A DNA stretch of 64,000 nucleotides from Nocardioides sp. (GCF_030019515.1 NZ_JASEEQ010000001.1:432575-496574); one strand, 5' to 3'. Counted from the first letter of the stretch, positions 46,359-54,462 are shown. Notes: generated by a model from the letters alone, not told the origin. Translations and numbers: made by a program.

Positions 46359-46778
46359 TCAGACGATGGCCATGGTGGGCTTGGCGGTGAACTCCCAGTC
46401 GAAGTCGATCGTGAACTTCGCGGTAGCTGAGGAGTTTGCCTCGCCGCCGAGCAGATCGCCGTCCGGCTCCGTGATCACCACGTTGCCGCTGAAGGTCGGG
46501 GTGGTGGCCGAGGCCGCCGCCCCTCCGTTGGGCTTCACGACGACGGCCACGGTCTCGCCGGCATGGTTCCAGATCTGGTCCCACAGGGAGCCGGTCTCCA
46601 TGTTCTGCGACGCGGTGCCCGTCAGGTGGTAGGCCCGCGAGCCGCCGGCGGCGGCGTCGGCGAAGCTGGTGAAGTCGGAGTCCGCTGGTGCGGATGCGAT
46701 CCGGCAGTTGGAGACCTGAACGGTGACGTCCTGTCCACCGACGGTCAGGGTCAGTGAGCGTGTGCCGAGTGCGGCCAT
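46359..46778 (-). CDS. major tail (tube) protein-like
   Basis: This 139-residue, beta-rich protein (TRSLTLTVGGQDVTVQVSNC; GDLLGGEANSSATAKFTIDFDWEF) has the size and strand pattern of siphovirus tail tube proteins, including a FTIDFDWEF-type end. The assignment rests mainly on gene order and fold-like pattern. Confidence 0.65.
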   Translation of the reverse strand: MAALGTRSLTLTVGGQDVTVQVSNCRIASAPADSDFTSFADAAAGGSRAYHLTGTASQNMETGSLWDQIWNHAGETVAVVVKPNGGAAASATTPTFSGNVVITEPDGDLLGGEANSSATAKFTIDFDWEFTAKPTMAIV

Positions 46779-46784
46779 GGGGTC

Positions 46785-47111
46785 TTACTCCTTCTCAGTG
46801 TCGGCGGCGGGGTCGGTCGCGGCCGGGTCGGCGGTAATGGTGAACTCGACGGGACTCGCGGCGCCGGCATGGGCGGTGACCCGGGTGGTCCCGGGCCCGA
46901 CGGCGATGAGCGTGCGCAGGCCGCCGTCCTCGCTCGGGGTGAGCTGCAGCGGCGCGCTGACGCCCTCGATGTGCATGACGACCGGGCTCCGGGCCGTGGT
47001 CGCTACACCGAGCTCGACGACGTCACCAGGCTTGGCCGTGACCTCGGTCGGGGTGGTGGCAGCGAGGTCGGCGGCCTCCACGTTCGCGAGGAAGTCGTAC
47101 GTCTCGTCCAT
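46785..47111 (-). CDS. small structural protein of unknown function
   Basis: This 108-residue protein has an Ig-like pattern (TEVTAKPGDVVELGVATTARSPVVMHIEGV; VGPGTTRVTAHAG). It sits between the tail terminator-like and tail tube genes and may decorate the particle. The ATG overlaps the preceding stop by one base (TGATG). Confidence 0.5.
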   Translation of the reverse strand: MDETYDFLANVEAADLAATTPTEVTAKPGDVVELGVATTARSPVVMHIEGVSAPLQLTPSEDGGLRTLIAVGPGTTRVTAHAGAASPVEFTITADPAATDPAADTEKE

Positions 47112-47455
47112 CACGCCTCCCGGTGTCCGTTGACGAAGGCAGCGAGCACGCTCGTGCCGTCGGCTAGGTTGAGCTGCTGAGGGGTCGCGCTGGTCACCAC
47201 GAGCACTGGGGCCAGGGCCTCGACGACGAGCGGCACCTTGGCCTCGAAGAACGTCTCGGCAGCGGCCATGTCCTGACCCAGGCAGATCACGACGTTCCAG
47301 TGCACGACCGCGCCGAACGGGTTCGGGTACTCGTGCCGGTCGAGCCGGACACAGGCCTGACCCGGCGCGCTGAGCTGGGTGTAGGTCGGCGTGCACACGA
47401 CGCCCTCGACGCTCGTCGCCGCGGCCGCCAGCTCTTGACGCACGACCATGCTCAT
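47111..47455 (-). CDS. tail terminator-like joining protein
   Basis: This 114-residue protein matches the place and general pattern of tail terminator or minor tail proteins (long N-terminal helix, strand FGAVVHWNVVICLG, then helix AETFFEAKVPLVVEAL). The ATG overlaps the connector stop (ATGA). Assignment is by order, not by motif. Confidence 0.55.
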   Translation of the reverse strand: MSMVVRQELAAAATSVEGVVCTPTYTQLSAPGQACVRLDRHEYPNPFGAVVHWNVVICLGQDMAAAETFFEAKVPLVVEALAPVLVVTSATPQQLNLADGTSVLAAFVNGHREA

Positions 47456-47757
47456 CCGACCGTCACCTTCCGGTAGGGCGCCTCAAGCCGGCGCACCTCG
47501 GGGTCGCTGGTCGAGATCCGCGCCGCACCGACGTCGCTCATCTGCATCCCGAGCGGCAGACCGCGGCGGGCGAGGTTCACCGCGATCCGGCGAAGCAGCG
47601 CCTCGTCCAGGACGGCTGTGGCGTCGGTGTCGACTCCGGCCGGCCGACAGGAGGCCTTCTGGGCCGCCTGCTCCACCACGAGCGCGCGCTGGATCTGCGC
47701 GTCGCTCGCGGTGGTGCCGGTGCCCAGGTAGGCCTTGACGTCGGTCAGCGTGATCAT
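47452..47757 (-). CDS. gp6-like head-tail connector
   Basis: This 101-residue helical protein starts MITLTDVKAYLGTGTTASDAQIQRAL, which is the pattern of HK97 gp6-type connectors, and continues with a helix-rich body (DEALLRRIAVNLARRGLPLG). It sits downstream of the capsid fusion, as expected. Confidence 0.75.
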   Translation of the reverse strand: MITLTDVKAYLGTGTTASDAQIQRALVVEQAAQKASCRPAGVDTDATAVLDEALLRRIAVNLARRGLPLGMQMSDVGAARISTSDPEVRRLEAPYRKVTVG

Positions 47758-47766
47758 GGGCTGCGC

Positions 47767-47967
47767 TCAGGCCTTCTGCTCGCCAGTGGAGCGGACATGC
47801 GCCGACTCGTCCTCGGTCCGGTGCAGGCCGTAGCGGCCGTCGGCCGGGCGGACGTTGCCCTGGTCGTCGTGGCCACGCATGCCCTTCCGCTCGGCGGCCT
47901 CGGGCTCGGCGGGCTCGGACGGAGCAGGGGTCACCCGCTCCGTCCGGGGAGTCCGCTCGCGGCTCAT
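47767..47967 (-). CDS. small unknown protein after the capsid gene
   Basis: This 66-residue, charged and probably disordered protein (PAPSEPAEPEAAERKGMRG) could be a capsid-associated accessory protein. The ATG overlaps the capsid fusion stop by one base. Confidence 0.5.
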   Translation of the reverse strand: MSRERTPRTERVTPAPSEPAEPEAAERKGMRGHDDQGNVRPADGRYGLHRTEDESAHVRSTGEQKA

Positions 47968-50780
47968 CAGACGTCGGCCGTGGTGTAGTCGATCGGCTTG
48001 ACGTCGCTGTCGCGGAGGACCGCGGTCGCGGAATATCCCCAAACGGCCATGTCGACCGACTTGACTTGGTACTCGAACACGAACTTCTTCGGCGCCGAGG
48101 CCCACGCCCACACCGAGGAGGGCACGAAGCTGTAGGACTTCTTGTCGTTGCCGGTGCCGAGCGCCCACGCGGCCCGGATGCTCTGGTTGCCCAGCTGCAC
48201 GCGGTCGAACCCGCCGGAGACCGAGCCCTGGGCGTTCTGCGGGCCGAGCACCGGGAGCAGCTTGCGGCCGGTGGAGTCGGCGGCGTCGACGAGCGCCGGG
48301 AACAGGTTGCCGTCGGAGACGAAGGCGGTGAAGCGGTTGCCGCCGCGGACGAACTGCAGGCCGGCGAAGTACGCCGTCAGCGAGTCGACCAGGGCGGCGT
48401 CGACCGCCGAAGCCATGTTGAGCTCGGCCGTGCCGACGGCCGCGAGCGCCGCGGCGATCTTGGCCTCGATCGCCTCGTACCAGGCGTTGAGCATCTCGTT
48501 CCAGATGATCTGGTCGGCCTGCGGCGACCCGCCCTGGTCGAGCACCTCACGGTTGATCTCGATCTTCCCCGACGTGGCGCCGGGGGTGATCGTCTGCACG
48601 GTGGCCGCGAACGCCCCGGGCGTGGGCTCGGTACCCTGGGTGTGGTCGCCGACGAGGCCGGAGGCGCTGGAGAACTTCGGCACCGTGAACGGCGTCTGGT
48701 CGTCGATCGTGCCGGTGGACACGGACTCCCACAGCGGCCGCGAGTACTGCAGGTTCGGCACGTACAGGTCGGGCCGGTTCTGGGTCGGGTTGAGCGAGGC
48801 GGTGTTCGTCGTGGTGACGGCGAACTTCGCGAACTCCTCGCCGAACTCCTCGAGCCGCTGGCGGGCCTCCCCGTCGCCCTGCTGGGCGTTGCGCATGTCG
48901 GCGACGAACGAGTGCTCGGCCTTGGTGCCGTCGAAGCGGTACGGGGACGGCTCGGTGACCTCGAACTGCCGGCCACCGGTGGCCGACACGGTCTCACGAC
49001 CCTCGGGCCGGCCGAGGTCGGAGAAGCCCTGGAACATGGCCTTGCGGATCTCGGTGGCGAGCTGGCCGGCGTCGAACTTGAGGCCCTCGCGCCCTTCGGA
49101 GAACACGCCGGTGCGGGCGTCGTCGAACGACGGGGCCGGGGTGAGGCTGATCTCCATCAGCGGCACGTCGATGGCGAACTGGACGCCGTCGCGTGCCTGG
49201 AACCGGCCGCCGCGGCCCAGGCCGATGGACAGGCCGTCGAGGACGCCGTCCTCTGCGAGGGAGAGGATGCGGTCGCCCTCGGCGCCGCGGGCGACCTGGA
49301 ACTCGGCGTAGAGCCCGTCGTCGCGGTCGTCGAGCGCGGTGGCGAACCCGATCGCCTGGTTCTTGTCGTGCTGTACCCACAGCTTCACACGCTTGGGGTC
49401 GGCGAACTTGAGCGACCCCTTGGTGAAGGTGAACTTCTGGCCGTTGGACACGCCCACCTTGCCGTAGGGCACGGCCAGGCCGCGGATGGTGCGCTTCTCG
49501 GTGTCGACCGAGAAGGCGTCGGCGGCCGGCGGTGCGTCGAGCACGACGGCCGGACCGGCGTCGAAGGTGATGGCGAGCGGCTCCTGCGCCGCGAGGGTCG
49601 GGGTCACGAGGTTCTCCTCTGGGGTCGTCGTGCTGGCGCTGCTGGTGGCGGGAGTGCTGAAGGCCGGCTTGCCCTCGAGACGACGGACCTCGGCCTGGTC
49701 CTCGATCGCGCCGACCTCGAGCCCGGCCTTGTAGGCCTGGTAGCGCGAGAGCGCGTCGGTGCGCAGGAAGGCGTCGAGGTCGAACCGCACGACGGAGCCG
49801 CGCGTGGTGACGTCGCCCATGGACAGGCGGTCCTCGATCGCGGCGCGGTAGCCGCCGAGGGTGAAGTCGATGAACGCCTTGCGGCGGTCGTACTGGTTCG
49901 CGTAGGTCCGCGAGGTGGTCGAGACGCCGAGCTCCTCGGGGTCGATGCCTGCGATCCGGGCGATCTCCAGGACCGCGTGCTGGCGCTGGTCGGCGAGCTC
50001 GAGCTGCTCGGGGTTGAAGGCTGCGGCGTGGTAGTTCACCGACGCGGGGATGTAGGCCGTCGAACGGGCCTGACGGGCCTGGGCCCACGGGTCGAGCAGT
50101 TGGGCCTGCAGCTCGGTGCTGTCGGCGAACGGGTCGACGCCCTCGGCCGGCGTGAAGTAGTCACCTGGCGGGGCGCCCTCGGCGTAGCGTTGCGCGGCCT
50201 TGTCGAGGATCAGGCACTGGCGGATCGCGCGTGCCCCGGCCACCAGGAGGGCATCGTTCGGGGAGTCGAAGCGGATCAGCTCGGCGTCAGGCACTTGCTT
50301 GCCGTCGACGTATACCTTGCTGCGCTCCTCGTCGACGCTGACCTGCAGCGGCTTGAGGCGCTTGACTCGGGCCGGGAACCCTCGCCAGTCGAACGCAATG
50401 ACGCGCCACCAGGCGACGCCCTCGAAGAGCATGTCCTCGACCAGGCGGGTCATCGTGACCGAGCGCGGGACGTTGGCTTCCGGCTGCTGCAGCCAGGACG
50501 TCGCCTCGATCGTGAGGTCGGGCTTCACGACCTCGAGCGGCAGTGTGCCGAGCGAGCCAGCCACCAAGTCGCGGGACCGCTTCACCGCCGGCACCTGGAC
50601 CGCCTCACGGCGCGAGACACGCGGAACCGGCGCAGTCGCCGTGGCGTACGACTCGAGCCCGACGACCGAGGACGGGAACGAGGCGGCGTCGACCGCGAAG
50701 GTGCCGGCCGGTTCCGCCTCGAGCGCTGCGCTCAGGACCGGGTCCGGCCGGCCCGTCAGCAGCGACCGAAGAACTCCCAC
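47967..50780 (-). CDS. portal - prohead protease - major capsid triple fusion
   Basis: One 937-residue frame holds three head proteins. Residues 1 to about 385 are an HK97-type portal (DLVAGSLGTLPLEV, DMLFEGVAWWRVIAFD, ELGVSTTSRTYANQYD). Residues of about 415-590 are the HK97 prohead protease, with the histidine in LWVQHDKN and the serine in DGLSIGLG. Residues of about 630-937 are the major capsid protein (DLYVPNLQYSRPLWESV, FTVPKF, EINREVL). No stop or frameshift lies between them. An internal GTG at 49607 with AGAGGAG 6 nt upstream could also make protease-capsid alone. The upstream GTG start lacks a clear ribosome site. Confidence 0.88.
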   Translation of the reverse strand: MGVLRSLLTGRPDPVLSAALEAEPAGTFAVDAASFPSSVVGLESYATATAPVPRVSRREAVQVPAVKRSRDLVAGSLGTLPLEVVKPDLTIEATSWLQQPEANVPRSVTMTRLVEDMLFEGVAWWRVIAFDWRGFPARVKRLKPLQVSVDEERSKVYVDGKQVPDAELIRFDSPNDALLVAGARAIRQCLILDKAAQRYAEGAPPGDYFTPAEGVDPFADSTELQAQLLDPWAQARQARSTAYIPASVNYHAAAFNPEQLELADQRQHAVLEIARIAGIDPEELGVSTTSRTYANQYDRRKAFIDFTLGGYRAAIEDRLSMGDVTTRGSVVRFDLDAFLRTDALSRYQAYKAGLEVGAIEDQAEVRRLEGKPAFSTPATSSASTTTPEENLVTPTLAAQEPLAITFDAGPAVVLDAPPAADAFSVDTEKRTIRGLAVPYGKVGVSNGQKFTFTKGSLKFADPKRVKLWVQHDKNQAIGFATALDDRDDGLYAEFQVARGAEGDRILSLAEDGVLDGLSIGLGRGGRFQARDGVQFAIDVPLMEISLTPAPSFDDARTGVFSEGREGLKFDAGQLATEIRKAMFQGFSDLGRPEGRETVSATGGRQFEVTEPSPYRFDGTKAEHSFVADMRNAQQGDGEARQRLEEFGEEFAKFAVTTTNTASLNPTQNRPDLYVPNLQYSRPLWESVSTGTIDDQTPFTVPKFSSASGLVGDHTQGTEPTPGAFAATVQTITPGATSGKIEINREVLDQGGSPQADQIIWNEMLNAWYEAIEAKIAAALAAVGTAELNMASAVDAALVDSLTAYFAGLQFVRGGNRFTAFVSDGNLFPALVDAADSTGRKLLPVLGPQNAQGSVSGGFDRVQLGNQSIRAAWALGTGNDKKSYSFVPSSVWAWASAPKKFVFEYQVKSVDMAVWGYSATAVLRDSDVKPIDYTTADV
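49605..49620 (-). promoter_or_regulatory. internal ribosome site and GTG start within the capsid fusion
   Basis: On minus, AGAGGAG (49620-49614) is followed by 6 nt and GTG (49607-49605), in frame with the fusion. Translation from here would give a 546-residue protease-capsid protein without the portal, which would fit the large excess of capsid over portal in a particle. Confidence 0.55.
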
Positions 50781-50835
50781 GAGAACCGAGACTGGGGCGT
50801 TCGTGCGCGCGGCGGGGGCCGGTCTCCGTTTCTGG

Positions 50836-52686
50836 CTAACCCTTGGTCGCAGAACTGGGTAACACGATGCCCAGAATCCGTCCGCCGGGCTGTCGAGCGT
50901 CCCGCAGCGCCCACACCGCGGCCTTCACCGCGTCGGCGCGGGCGCTCGAGGACATGCGCGGACCGTCGGCGCCGTCGACCGTGCGGAGCTCCAGCACCTG
51001 GCGGGTCAGGTGCTCGCCGCCGTCGTGGCGTACGGCGTCCTCGGCCAGAAGCCGCTGAAGCTCGCGCACGGCAGCGATGACCGGACCCTCCCCTGAGTGC
51101 GTCTGCAGCTTGCCGCGCACGGACGGGTCCTCACGCAGGGATGTGCCGACCGTGACCCGGCCGCGGTAGCCGGACGCCTTCACCGCGGCGACCGCGCCGG
51201 CCAGGTCCTCGTGCGCGGACACGGACAGCACGACGCGGCCCTCTCCGAGACGCCAGGCGAGCGCGACGCTGAGGCCCGCCTCGTACCAGGACTCGATCGC
51301 GGCAGCAGCGGGCGGGCCGGCGTTGACCTCGGCCCTCAGCTCGCCCCAGGCCACCTCGTCGACCACCGTGTCGCCGCGGCCGGCGACCAGCGCCTTCCGC
51401 AGCTGCCACACGTTGAGGTACTGGCTGGTGAAGCCGGCCATCGGGTCCGGGTCGTCGAGCTCGGGGTCGTCCTCGCCGGCTGCGGCCTTGGCGTACTTCG
51501 AGGCGATCATGCGGCGCCGGTCCTCGGTCCAGTGCGGGGAGGCGGCGCGCCACACGGCCGGGTCGGAAGGATCCGAGCCGTACGGCGCCGCCCAGACCAT
51601 GAGCAGCACGGTCGGATCCTCGACTGTCAGCGCGGCGAGCAGCTCGCTGCGCATGAGGGAGGTCGCGCGCCGGTGCGCGGTGGACGTCAGGTGCAGCTGA
51701 GGGCTGGACCGTTCCAGCGTCGCGGGCTCCAGCCCGTCCGAGACCGTGCCCGGCTTCACGTCCCAGCCCTCGTCGACCACGCCGAGGGTGACGTCGTAGC
51801 CGTAGACCGCGTTCTGCGAGCGCACCAGCCACCGGTCGGCGTCGGGGGTCTCGATGGCCTCCTTGCCGTTGGCTCGGGTGACGCTCCAGTCGGCCTCGTT
51901 CTCGGCCCAGCGCCAGGCGTGCATCTGGATCTCCCGGCAGATCGCGAGGTCGGATCCGGTGTGCATCACCAGCTGTCGCTCGCCGAACAGGTCCGGGCCG
52001 ATCGCGAGCCGCCACAGCGCCATGCCGCGGATCCGCAGCGACTTGCCGGCGCGCCGCGGCGCAGACTCGACCACCTGGCGGTGACACAGCGAGCCGTCGG
52101 CGCGGTGCTCGAGCTGGCGCGTGACCGCGAGCCGCTGCCACCAGCGCAGCGTCTTGTTCTCGATCCACTCGATCCACTCGATGGCCTCGGCGCCGTAGGA
52201 CCCGACCGCGTCGGCCGGCGGCGGGCTCATCCACAGCGGCGGCGACGCGTCCTCAGGGACCTCGGCGAATTCGGTGAGCCACGGGTGGCGCCGCAGGGCG
52301 TCCGGCGACCACGCGAGGCCCGACCTGGCTTCGATGGGCCCCGATGGGCGTCCGGAGGGAGAGACGGGAAGGGTCGGGGGCTGCCCGCCGGCCTCGGCGC
52401 GGGAAAAATCGCCGGTCAGCGCGGCCCGAGCGCCCTCGGCGCGCGCCTTCTCGATCACAGCCGCCTGACCGGTCCCGTCCGAGCACGCGCGGTGCTCGGG
52501 TTGCCAGTTGCGGGGGTCCCACATCAGGTCCGGGCGGAGTGCCCGGCTGATCTTGTGGCCCACCACCCACGGCTCGGTGCCGTCGACGATGCGGGGGCAC
52601 CGGCCGCAGGTCATCGGCAGCCAGGCCGCGACCAGCGCCCGGGCCTGCTGGACCCTGCGCCCCGACCAGGGGGCCAGCGCGGTCAC
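50836..52686 (-). CDS. HNH endonuclease - terminase large subunit fusion
   Basis: The 616-residue product starts with a compact HNH-like domain (MTCGRCPRIVDG, VVGHKISRALRPDLMWDPRNW, EHRACSDGTG) and continues into a terminase ATPase. Walker A-like ESAPRRAGKS and Walker B-like TLGVVDEGWD are visible, with a C-terminal nuclease-like part (VVDEVAW). In many siphoviruses HNH and terminase are separate neighbours, so this is a fusion. The GTG start overlaps the previous stop. No separate small terminase gene was recognised. Confidence 0.82.
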   Translation of the reverse strand: MTALAPWSGRRVQQARALVAAWLPMTCGRCPRIVDGTEPWVVGHKISRALRPDLMWDPRNWQPEHRACSDGTGQAAVIEKARAEGARAALTGDFSRAEAGGQPPTLPVSPSGRPSGPIEARSGLAWSPDALRRHPWLTEFAEVPEDASPPLWMSPPPADAVGSYGAEAIEWIEWIENKTLRWWQRLAVTRQLEHRADGSLCHRQVVESAPRRAGKSLRIRGMALWRLAIGPDLFGERQLVMHTGSDLAICREIQMHAWRWAENEADWSVTRANGKEAIETPDADRWLVRSQNAVYGYDVTLGVVDEGWDVKPGTVSDGLEPATLERSSPQLHLTSTAHRRATSLMRSELLAALTVEDPTVLLMVWAAPYGSDPSDPAVWRAASPHWTEDRRRMIASKYAKAAAGEDDPELDDPDPMAGFTSQYLNVWQLRKALVAGRGDTVVDEVAWGELRAEVNAGPPAAAAIESWYEAGLSVALAWRLGEGRVVLSVSAHEDLAGAVAAVKASGYRGRVTVGTSLREDPSVRGKLQTHSGEGPVIAAVRELQRLLAEDAVRHDGGEHLTRQVLELRTVDGADGPRMSSSARADAVKAAVWALRDARQPGGRILGIVLPSSATKG

Positions 52687-53084
52687 GAGCTGCCGCCGTA
52701 CTCCAGGCGCCGGTGCTCGTCGTACACCGTGTTCGCGGCCCGGCGCACTCGCTTGAGGTCGACCCGGGATCCGTCGGCAGGTGGCGCCAGTGCCGCCCCG
52801 AGCTCCGCCTCGAGCTGGGCCAGGCGGGCCCCGGGTGCGCCGGGGTGCAGAGGGTGCGGGTAGTCCCAACCCCCCCTGTGTGCGTCACGCACATAGGGGG
52901 GTTGAGAGGTATCTGCACCCTCTGCACCCTGGGAACGGACCGACTGGGCCTGACCTGCGGAAACGTCAGGGGTAGCAGTGGGTGCAGGATCGCCGTTCAT
53001 TGGTGGCCCTGGCGTCGTGGGGACAGGTGCCGGCGGCTCTGTGGGCGGCAGCTGCACCCCGTCATAGGCGCGCTTCCGCATCAT
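52683..53084 (-). CDS. unknown protein upstream of terminase (possible small terminase)
   Basis: This 133-residue protein has a Pro-rich first half (PPTEPPAPVPTTPGPP) and a helical second half (ARLAQLEAELGAAL...RVRRAANTVYDEHRRLEYGG). Its position just before the terminase fits a small terminase or packaging factor, but no DNA-binding motif is clear. A large nested inverted repeat lies inside the gene (52843-52929). Confidence 0.5.
   Translation of the reverse strand: MMRKRAYDGVQLPPTEPPAPVPTTPGPPMNGDPAPTATPDVSAGQAQSVRSQGAEGADTSQPPYVRDAHRGGWDYPHPLHPGAPGARLAQLEAELGAALAPPADGSRVDLKRVRRAANTVYDEHRRLEYGGSS
52843..52929. repeat. nested inverted repeats within the pre-terminase gene
   Basis: Outer arms GGGTGCAGAGGGTGC (52843-52857) and its perfect complement (52915-52929) enclose inner arms. 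The inner arms have a six-base C/G block and TGTGCG (52879-52884) pairing with CGCACA (52888-52893) around a TCA loop. The structure covers 87 bp just before the terminase gene, a usual place for packaging sites. Confidence 0.8.
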
Positions 53085-53377
53085 GCCGCCCCGCGGTGGT
53101 GGGCGTCGCACGGCGCGATGGCGTGGCCGGGCAGGACCAGGCAGGCGGCGGTCGAGCACGGGTCGATCACGCCGCGCTCGCGGGCTAGGCGGATGGCGCG
53201 GCTGACCTCGCGGGCGTTGGTGTCGAGGAGCCGACGCAGCTCGCCCGTGTAGGCGCGGGCGTGCCCGTGATCGTCGGCGTTGGCCTGACACCAAACCCAG
53301 ATCCGGACCCACGCAGCGAGCTGGTTGTTGGCCACCTGCTGCTCCAAGTGCCGGACCACAGGTGCGAGCGTGCTCAT
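53081..53377 (-). CDS. small winged-helix-like protein of the element
   Basis: This 98-residue protein starts STLAPVVRHLEQQVANNQLAAWVRIWVWC and then shows a winged-helix-like unit (ELRRLLDTNAREVSRAIRLARERGVI). It ends with a Cys/His-rich stretch. It could regulate or initiate replication of the element; this is inference. The ATG overlaps the previous stop. Confidence 0.55.
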   Translation of the reverse strand: MSTLAPVVRHLEQQVANNQLAAWVRIWVWCQANADDHGHARAYTGELRRLLDTNAREVSRAIRLARERGVIDPCSTAACLVLPGHAIAPCDAHHRGAA

Positions 53378-53958
53378 TCGAGCACCAAGAAGACCCAGGT
53401 GCAGTGCTTGCAGGGACATCCGCGCACCGGCGTGATCTCGCCCGATCCCCGGTCGACTGTGTGCCGTGGCGCAGGTTTGGCCGGCGGCTTGGGCGCGAGG
53501 GCGTTGGCGCGCTCGATCAGCCAGTCGGCGACCTGGGTGAAGAGGGCGTCCTGGGCGTCGTGCTCGAGTCGCGCCTTGTTCGCGGCAGCGCGCAGTGCTC
53601 GCCAGGCGGCATCGGCGCGCTGGACCGGGAGCCGGGCGGCGTCGATCTTCGCTTGCCACCGCGCCGCCCAGGCGGGTGCGGTCGGCCATGCCAGGTTGTG
53701 ACGGGTTGCCGAGAGGGCGTTTCCGCTGGTCAACCCCGGTGAATCCGTCTCAGTGTCGGGTCGAACGGTTTCGTCCGGACTCCCTACAACATTAGGAGTG
53801 AGATTTATTGTGGAACTTTGAGAGGCGTTGTTATGCGGCCTCACTACTTTTGAACCCGGCAACCCGACACTCTCGACGGATTCACTGGGGTTGACCTGCG
53901 GATATTCCGCTGTCGGGTAGGTCTCTGAACTGTCCACTTTAGGCCCCCAACCCGACAC
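53374..53958 (-). CDS. unknown protein whose 5' part overlaps an origin-like region
   Basis: The frame gives 194 residues. The C-terminal 110 look like a real protein (WAARWQAKIDAARLPVQRADAAWRAL helix, then CPCKHCTWVF with a CxCxxC site). The first 85 or so are polar and low in structure (SESVESVG, ASQSSTINLTPNVVGSP). They coincide with an AT-rich segment flanked by a long inverted repeat, so the true start may be downstream. Function unknown. Confidence 0.5.
   Translation of the reverse strand: MSGWGPKVDSSETYPTAEYPQVNPSESVESVGLPGSKVVRPHNNASQSSTINLTPNVVGSPDETVRPDTETDSPGLTSGNALSATRHNLAWPTAPAWAARWQAKIDAARLPVQRADAAWRALRAAANKARLEHDAQDALFTQVADWLIERANALAPKPPAKPAPRHTVDRGSGEITPVRGCPCKHCTWVFLVLE
53728..53958. 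other. origin-like region: long inverted repeat, AT-rich core, iterons
   Basis: Arms of about 36 bp (53728-53763 and 53860-53896) are inverted copies with only a few differences. They flank 96 bp of AT-rich DNA (TTTATTGTGGAACTT and neighbours). The 8-bp core ACCCGACA or its complement occurs four times (53754, 53862, 53911, 53950), in alternating orientation. This resembles a replication origin or a large operator; nothing in the sequence decides which. Confidence 0.5.
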
Positions 53959-54229
53959 CGCGAGCCGCGATCAGCCGCAGCGGGCGGGTCTTGTGTGTCG
54001 CCGTTGACCGCGGCGGGTAGCCCAATTCGGTCATCCGGCGCCCCCAGGCCGTGATTGACGGCGTTTGTGCCTTGGCCAGGCCTCCGGTCTTGATGGCCTC
54101 GACGTACGCCGCGAAGTGGTCGTAGAGCACGGTGCTCGCCGTGCCCTCGGTCTCGGGCACAACCTCGAGCACGCCGACCGGCATGTAGGTGGCCAGCCAG
54201 GAGCCGACGAACATCTCGGCGTAGTTCAT
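53939..54229 (-). CDS. small unknown protein, weakly D5-primase C-terminus-like
   Basis: This 96-residue protein has the pattern VLYDHFAAYVEAI...TPSITAWGRRMTELGYPPRSTATHKTRPLRL, similar to the small wing domain after phage D5-type helicase-primases. No helicase is present, so it may be a stand-alone DNA-binding relic or adaptor. The ATG overlaps the upstream stop (ATGA). Confidence 0.45.
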   Translation of the reverse strand: MNYAEMFVGSWLATYMPVGVLEVVPETEGTASTVLYDHFAAYVEAIKTGGLAKAQTPSITAWGRRMTELGYPPRSTATHKTRPLRLIAARGVGLGA

Positions 54230-54462
54230 CGCCGGCCCCAGGGTCGCAGCGGGATGACCTCGGCGTCGGGCCGGTCGGCGTCGGGCCGGTCGGCGTCGGG
54301 CCGGTCTGGGCCCTCGAGTTGACCGCCCCGCAGGATGTACAGCGCCCAAGCGACGCGCTCCGTCTCGACGAGCTCGCAGTAGGTGCACGTCTGTCCGTGC
54401 AGCCGGCAGGTGCCGTCGATGTGCGCCTGGCGCCGGGCGCGCTCGGCCTCCGGCGTCGTCAC
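54226..54462 (-). CDS. small Cys-rich protein with DRPDA repeats
   Basis: This 78-residue protein has a CRLHGQTCTYC cluster (possible metal site) and three DRPDA repeats near the C-terminus, encoded by a 15-bp tandem repeat. GTG overlaps the previous stop. No family was recognised. Confidence 0.55.
   Translation of the reverse strand: MTTPEAERARRQAHIDGTCRLHGQTCTYCELVETERVAWALYILRGGQLEGPDRPDADRPDADRPDAEVIPLRPWGRR
54261..54305 (-). repeat. 15-bp tandem repeat, three copies, in coding DNA
   Basis: CGGCGTCGGGCCGGT (plus strand) is repeated three times without change at 54261, 54276 and 54291. It encodes the DRPDA repeats. The unit length preserves the frame. Confidence 0.9.
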
